Source: Paenibacillus tundrae (lineage in GTDB: Bacteria > Bacillota > Bacilli > Paenibacillales > Paenibacillaceae). From it: a stretch of DNA of 64,000 bases. Shown here in pieces: positions 59,772 to 64,000 of the stretch (its first letter is position 1; every line of letters starts with the position of its first letter). The notes below the pieces were generated by a model. The model was not told the DNA's origin and ran no database searches. It worked only from the letters and a program-made list of their open reading frames with translations. The stretch spans positions 186,001-250,000 of the forward strand of contig NZ_JAUSTI010000001.1 of the NCBI RefSeq assembly GCF_030812775.1. Direction: 5' to 3'. Position numbers and translations under genes: made by a program.

Positions 59772-61496
59772 ATGAGTCAAGCATTTGAAGAGATGCTGCA
59801 AACGGTTGTGTCTGAATCTAACTTGGGCGATTACGCGGAGGCTCGAAGCCGATTTGATTGGGAATCGGTGGAAAGGCACTTTACGTGGCACGCCAGCGGA
59901 AAAGTGAATATGGCTCATGAGGCGATAGATCGCCATGTACTAGAAGGAAGAGGCGGTAGAACGGCATTGCTGTACAGTGATGCTTCACGGGAAGAGGCAT
60001 ATACCTTTGCCGATCTTAGTGAGCAATCCAACCGGTTTGGTAATGTACTACGGAAATATGGTGTGACCAAGGGGGATCGAGTATTTATTTTTATGCCGAG
60101 AAGCCCTGAGCTATATTTCAGCCTTTTGGGTATCTTGAAAGTGGGTGCGATCGCAGGACCGCTGTTTGAAGCTTTTATGGAGACGGCCGTCAAAGACCGA
60201 TTGGAGGACAGTGGGGCAGTTGCACTTGTAACGACACCTGAGCTTCTTGGACGAATTAAGCGCTCCGAATTACCGGAGCTAAAGCATATATTTGTCGTTG
60301 GTGGTGGGGAACAGACGGAAGATGGACTGATTGATTTTAATGCAGAGATGTCTGTTGCTTCGGATGAGATGGACGTGGAATGGCTCAGTCGTGAGGATGG
60401 ACTCATTATCCATTATACTTCGGGTTCTACGGGGAAACCGAAGGGCGTATATCATGTGCAGAATGCAATGGTTCAGCATTATTATACAGGCAAAGTTGTG
60501 CTCGACTTACGCGAGGATGATGTTTACTGGTGCACCGCAGACCCTGGTTGGGTCACAGGCACGTCTTATGGTATTTTTGCACCATGGCTGAACGGGGTAA
60601 CCAATGTTATTCGTGGAGGTCGTTTCAGTCCACAAGACTGGTATAGCACGATTGAAAAAAATAAAGTTACCGTCTGGTACAGCGCACCGACGGCGTTTCG
60701 AATGTTGATGGGTGCAGGAGACGAGACGATCGCTCAGCATGATTTGAGTAGTCTGCGTCACGTCATGTCTGTCGGCGAGCCGCTCAATCCTGAAGTGGTT
60801 CGTTGGGGCTGGAAAGCATATGATCAACGAATTCATGATACATGGTGGATGACGGAAACAGGTGCGCAATTGATCTGTAATTATCCAGGTATGCCGATTA
60901 AGCCAGGTTCAATGGGAAGACCTTTGCCCGGGATTGAAGCTGCAATTATCGATGATCGTGGGCAGGAGTTACCTCCGTATAGTATGGGGAATTTGGCAAT
61001 ACGCAGCCCATGGCCGTCGATGATGGCGAAAATCTGGAACAATCCCGCTAAATACGAGGAGTATTTCCGGCTCTCAGGCTGGTATGTATCTGGAGACTCT
61101 GCTTATATGGATGAAGACGGCTACTTCTGGTTTCAGGGCAGAATTGATGATGTGATTAATTCGTCTGGCGAACGTATCGGTCCTTTCGAGGTGGAGAGCA
61201 AGCTCGTAGAGCACCCTGCTGTAGCTGAGGCTGGTGTAATCGGTAAACCGGATGTGACACGGGGAGAGATCATCAAAGCCTTTGTAGCGCTTCGTGATGG
61301 GTATGAGGCGACACCGGAGTTGAAGGAAGAGATTTATCGTTTTGTAAAAGAAGGCCTGTCCGCCCACGCTGCACCGCGTGAGATAGAATTCAAGGATAAA
61401 TTGCCGAAGACACGCTCTGGTAAAATTATGCGTCGTGTCTTGAAAGCCTGGGAGCTTGATTTGCCGACAGGAGACCTGTCCACCATTGAAGACTAA
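59772..61496 (+). CDS. acsA: Acetyl-coenzyme A synthetase
   Basis: A 574-residue adenylate-forming ligase: acetate + ATP + CoA gives acetyl-CoA, AMP and PPi. The core motif YTSGSTGKPKGV lies near residue 220; ADPGWVTGTSYG, TWWMTETGAQ, and SGERIGPFEVES are typical. The C-terminal PKTRSGKIMRR carries Lys551, the expected AcuA acetylation target. AAGGAGG is nine to ten bases before the ATG. The cre box and divergent acuA fit catabolite control. Confidence 0.96.
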   Translation: MSQAFEEMLQTVVSESNLGDYAEARSRFDWESVERHFTWHASGKVNMAHEAIDRHVLEGRGGRTALLYSDASREEAYTFADLSEQSNRFGNVLRKYGVTKGDRVFIFMPRSPELYFSLLGILKVGAIAGPLFEAFMETAVKDRLEDSGAVALVTTPELLGRIKRSELPELKHIFVVGGGEQTEDGLIDFNAEMSVASDEMDVEWLSREDGLIIHYTSGSTGKPKGVYHVQNAMVQHYYTGKVVLDLREDDVYWCTADPGWVTGTSYGIFAPWLNGVTNVIRGGRFSPQDWYSTIEKNKVTVWYSAPTAFRMLMGAGDETIAQHDLSSLRHVMSVGEPLNPEVVRWGWKAYDQRIHDTWWMTETGAQLICNYPGMPIKPGSMGRPLPGIEAAIIDDRGQELPPYSMGNLAIRSPWPSMMAKIWNNPAKYEEYFRLSGWYVSGDSAYMDEDGYFWFQGRIDDVINSSGERIGPFEVESKLVEHPAVAEAGVIGKPDVTRGEIIKAFVALRDGYEATPELKEEIYRFVKEGLSAHAAPREIEFKDKLPKTRSGKIMRRVLKAWELDLPTGDLSTIED

Positions 61497-61552
61497 ATGT
61501 TGAATGTGGTAAGCCACGAGTCGCCGAATTGCAATTGATATCATCATGAAGA

Positions 61553-61589
61553 AGCCTGATCTGCGATGTTTAAGAGATCAGGCTTTTTG
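61553..61589 (+). terminator. Terminator after acsA
   Basis: AAGCCTGATCT pairs with AGATCAGGCTT (61553-61586), then TTT. Confidence 0.88.
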
Positions 61590-61601
61590 ACGTGTTAAAC
61601 A

Positions 61602-61635
61602 AAAGACCCCCTAAGATTAAACTTAGGAGGCCGTT
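61602..61635 (-). terminator. Leftward terminator of the PBP gene
   Basis: CCCCTAAG (61609-61616) pairs with CTTAGGAGG (61623-61631); on the minus strand TTTTG follows. Confidence 0.8.
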
Positions 61636-61659
61636 TGGTGCGATCATATTGATCTAACT

Positions 61660-64000
61660 TTAAGGTTGATAATGTACCGCTGCTGAAGGTTCAGATTCTC
61701 CTGCACTGTTGCTCGCAGAGACTTTAAACCATCCGCTGGTTGTTGCGGGTACACCGAAGTCAAGCGAGGTACGCGAGGTAGAGCCGATTTTGTTGAATGG
61801 CGCATTGCCCGTTTCACTGTAATAAACGGAATAGCTCTGTACACCTTCTGCTTCAGCGTTTGATCTCCATTGGATACGAATACCCTGGGATAGAGCTGTA
61901 ACACTTACCTGACTCGGTGTGCTTGGTGAAGTTGCTGCAGTATCGTCGGATCCTTCGCCAGGCGTGATAATTGTTCCTGGAACATTAATCGGTTCCTTCA
62001 CTTCTTCCTCTGGTGGCGGCTCTACAACCGCAGCACTAGTAGCAATTGCGCTTGGTGCAGACTCTCTTCCAGCTACATCAACTGCTGTAACGTAGAAGGA
62101 GAAGTTACCACCTTGTGCATACGCCGTGAAGGATCGAGATTCCCCGGTAAGGACGACTTGCCCTTGATTCTGGAATCCTCCGCCATTAACAGAACGATAC
62201 AACCGATATCCAACAACATCACTTTCCGGTGTAGCATTGAATGTAATGATTGCTCTGCCATTTGACATAGACAGTCTTACATTTCCTGGAGCATCAGGAG
62301 CTTTACCGTTATCTTGTCGTGGATCAATCTGAGTTGGCATGTCTGAATCTGCATCCTGTGGCAGGTAATAAGCAAGTGACTCATGCCGGCTCATACGAGA
62401 GAATGCATTCTGCAACTCTTTAATGAGATCGGAGATTGGTTTTTTACGTTTGATTACAGTTTTTTCTTTCAACATATCGCTAGGCGTTTCATCACGAGGG
62501 ATGTAGTTCACACCATTGTAAGTGATGTACTTCGCCTTAGCGACGCCATCATCGCTATCTTTAGGAACAAATTTACTGTTAAAAATATCTGTGACAAAGC
62601 GGTCTGTCAGAGCCGTAGGCAGTTTGCCGCTATAAGCGGAAACGGTCTTCGTGACTATACCTGATGGCTTCTCGAACTTATCTGTAACAAATAACTCTTT
62701 GTCTGAGGCAATGACCTCATTCATAATTTGAGTCCATAATTGCTGTGCTCGTTTGCGCTGAGACTTGGTCTCTAGTGTGTTAACAGGCTGTTTGTATCCA
62801 ACCCATACACCCAAAGTGACATCTGGGGAGTAACCTTCAAACCAGACATCGGCATAGTTCTGGGTAGAGCCTGTTTTTCCGACAATCGGTACACTCTTCG
62901 AGTATTTGTAGCTCTCACGTACTTTATCCGCTGTACCCTCTGTAACAACTGTACGAAGCATGTCAGTCATGAGGTATGCCGTCTGCTCGGAGAACGCCTG
63001 AACAGGGGCAGCTTCGTGTTTATATACGATGTTTCCTTTAGAGTCTACAATTTTACTGATCATATATGAATCGTTGTACACACCGTTGTTGGCGATGGCA
63101 CCATAGGCATTGGTGAGTTCCTCAACGGTTACACCATATTGAAGACCACCGAGAACACCCGTTTGTGCTTGATAGTCGTTTTTCTGAATCGTGGTAATGC
63201 CAAGTTTTTGGGCGAAAGCCCAGGCTTTATCAATTCCAACGTCCTCATTAAATAACTTAAGTGCCACGGTATTCAGTGAGTAATTCAGCGCTCTACGAGC
63301 AGTGATCAGGCCTTGGTAGCGGTTATTAGCATTCTTCGGAATATGATATCCGCTTGGGCCATTCTTAAGAATAATTGGTGAATCATCCACGATGGAACCT
63401 GGCTGAACTAAACCTTCATCCATAGCAGGTAGGTATGCTGCAATTGGTTTCATAGCAGAACCCGGTTGACGCACCATCTGAGTAGCGTAGTTCATCTGCT
63501 CATCTTGGAAGCTTCGACCTTCAATCATGCCCAGAATGGCACCAGTCTTATGGTCGATCAACATAGCTGCTGTTTGTTCTTTTCCCTTTTTGGGATCGTC
63601 TGCGGCAAAATTACTGTCATTTTCAGCAATGGTACGCATGGTTTTGTATACACTTTTGTTAATGGTGGTATAAATGCGATATCCACCTGTGCGCAATTGC
63701 TGCTGAGCCTCTTCCAATAATGCACTGCTATCTTTAGGTGCTGCATCCTTGACTGTAGCATCATCTGTGCCTTTGGTTGTATCTGTATTCAACTGCGTCA
63801 TCAAGATTTGAGCAGCTTGTCGTTCAGTTTCCATCATAAGATAAGGATAAGTGTTGTAAGCTTTAACCGTTTTGGGAGCGAGAGAGCTCTTGATGTCAAA
63901 AGCAAGCGCTTCGTTATATTCGGTTTGATTGATTTTACCCAGTTCTAACATTCGACGTAAAACCAAGTGCTGGCGATTAATTGCGCGCTCAAAATTATCC
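61660..64000 (-). CDS. Class A penicillin-binding protein, C-terminal part (partial)
   Basis: The frame is open to the window edge, where DNFERAINRQHLVLRRMLE is visible; the start and the N-terminal part (the glycosyltransferase domain expected for class A) lie beyond 64000. The transpeptidase domain has SAMK (RQPGSAMKPIAAYL), SLN (YSLNTVALKLF) and KTGS (VGKTGSTQNYAD). Two fibronectin type III-like domains end the protein (DAPGNVRLSMSNGRAIITFN and PSQVSVTALSQGIRIQWRSN). Such PBPs cross-link the cell wall outside the membrane. At least 779 residues are seen. Confidence 0.93.
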   Translation of the reverse strand, partial: DNFERAINRQHLVLRRMLELGKINQTEYNEALAFDIKSSLAPKTVKAYNTYPYLMMETERQAAQILMTQLNTDTTKGTDDATVKDAAPKDSSALLEEAQQQLRTGGYRIYTTINKSVYKTMRTIAENDSNFAADDPKKGKEQTAAMLIDHKTGAILGMIEGRSFQDEQMNYATQMVRQPGSAMKPIAAYLPAMDEGLVQPGSIVDDSPIILKNGPSGYHIPKNANNRYQGLITARRALNYSLNTVALKLFNEDVGIDKAWAFAQKLGITTIQKNDYQAQTGVLGGLQYGVTVEELTNAYGAIANNGVYNDSYMISKIVDSKGNIVYKHEAAPVQAFSEQTAYLMTDMLRTVVTEGTADKVRESYKYSKSVPIVGKTGSTQNYADVWFEGYSPDVTLGVWVGYKQPVNTLETKSQRKRAQQLWTQIMNEVIASDKELFVTDKFEKPSGIVTKTVSAYSGKLPTALTDRFVTDIFNSKFVPKDSDDGVAKAKYITYNGVNYIPRDETPSDMLKEKTVIKRKKPISDLIKELQNAFSRMSRHESLAYYLPQDADSDMPTQIDPRQDNGKAPDAPGNVRLSMSNGRAIITFNATPESDVVGYRLYRSVNGGGFQNQGQVVLTGESRSFTAYAQGGNFSFYVTAVDVAGRESAPSAIATSAAVVEPPPEEEVKEPINVPGTIITPGEGSDDTAATSPSTPSQVSVTALSQGIRIQWRSNAEAEGVQSYSVYYSETGNAPFNKIGSTSRTSLDFGVPATTSGWFKVSASNSAGESEPSAAVHYQP

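Noticed and set aside
1..64000. CRISPR arrays, insertion sequences and rRNA genes
   Set aside because: No regularly spaced repeats, transposase motifs or rRNA segments were seen.
1..64000. Riboswitches and T-boxes
   Set aside because: No conserved core such as the T-box GGTGG motif with specifier stem or a clear SAM, TPP or glycine riboswitch pattern was recognised in the leaders.

Overview
The window reads as the chromosome of a Paenibacillus-like, spore-forming Firmicute carrying a prophage. The evidence is the gene set: ccpA, a divergent acuA/acsA pair with a cre box, ytxJ (bacillithiol redox), a YjcZ-type spore peptide, Mn catalase, UPF0637, several copper-amine-oxidase-type stalk domains, and strong AGGAGG ribosome sites with many TTG and GTG starts. 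No database search was possible, so the genus is an inference.

Bases 1-19621 are the late half of a siphovirus-type prophage. In order it holds the end of an unknown gene, a scaffold, an SU10-type major capsid protein, head-tail connectors, the tail tube, a tail-assembly chaperone pair joined by a -1 frameshift signal (A AAA AAC), a 1.5k-residue tape measure, Dit, tail fibres, a Tal-like protein and a lysis cassette (UviB/BhlA holin, M23 lysin, second holin-like protein). A leftward accessory block follows (a lipoprotein and an unknown gene behind a LexA-box promoter). The prophage ends at a 3' half of tRNA-Leu(UAA), taken as attR; the intact tRNA, terminase, portal, repressor and integrase must lie to the left, outside the window.

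Bases 19622-45000 are host accessory and housekeeping genes: M16C protease, ung, LOG-type hydrolase, a spore peptide, a glycerophosphodiesterase, Fur-box FecCD permeases followed by an ABC exporter, Mn catalase, secreted DUF3889, a two-gene SOS-type operon with two LexA boxes, tRNA-Val(GAC), lipoproteins, a secreted M1-like metallopeptidase, a stalk-domain protein, a His-rich DUF1292 protein, a SpeA-type decarboxylase, an MFS carrier and a UPF0637 gene broken by one amber codon.

Bases 45000-64000 are central metabolism: gnd, aroK, a rhodanese, aroA, a CoA-binding protein, a PTS EIICBA-EI operon, a DJ-1/PfpI protein, ytxJ, ccpA, mtnN, acuA/acsA, and the C-terminal part of a class A PBP with fibronectin domains. 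ccpA, the PTS operon and the cre-marked acuA/acsA region together form a carbon-catabolite theme.

The most interesting candidate is the LexA-box operon at 33948-34503. It encodes a stand-alone mini WYL-like protein and a stand-alone LexA-like winged helix, which looks like a split wHTH/WYL regulator under SOS control. A second LexA-type promoter sits at the prophage's right end.
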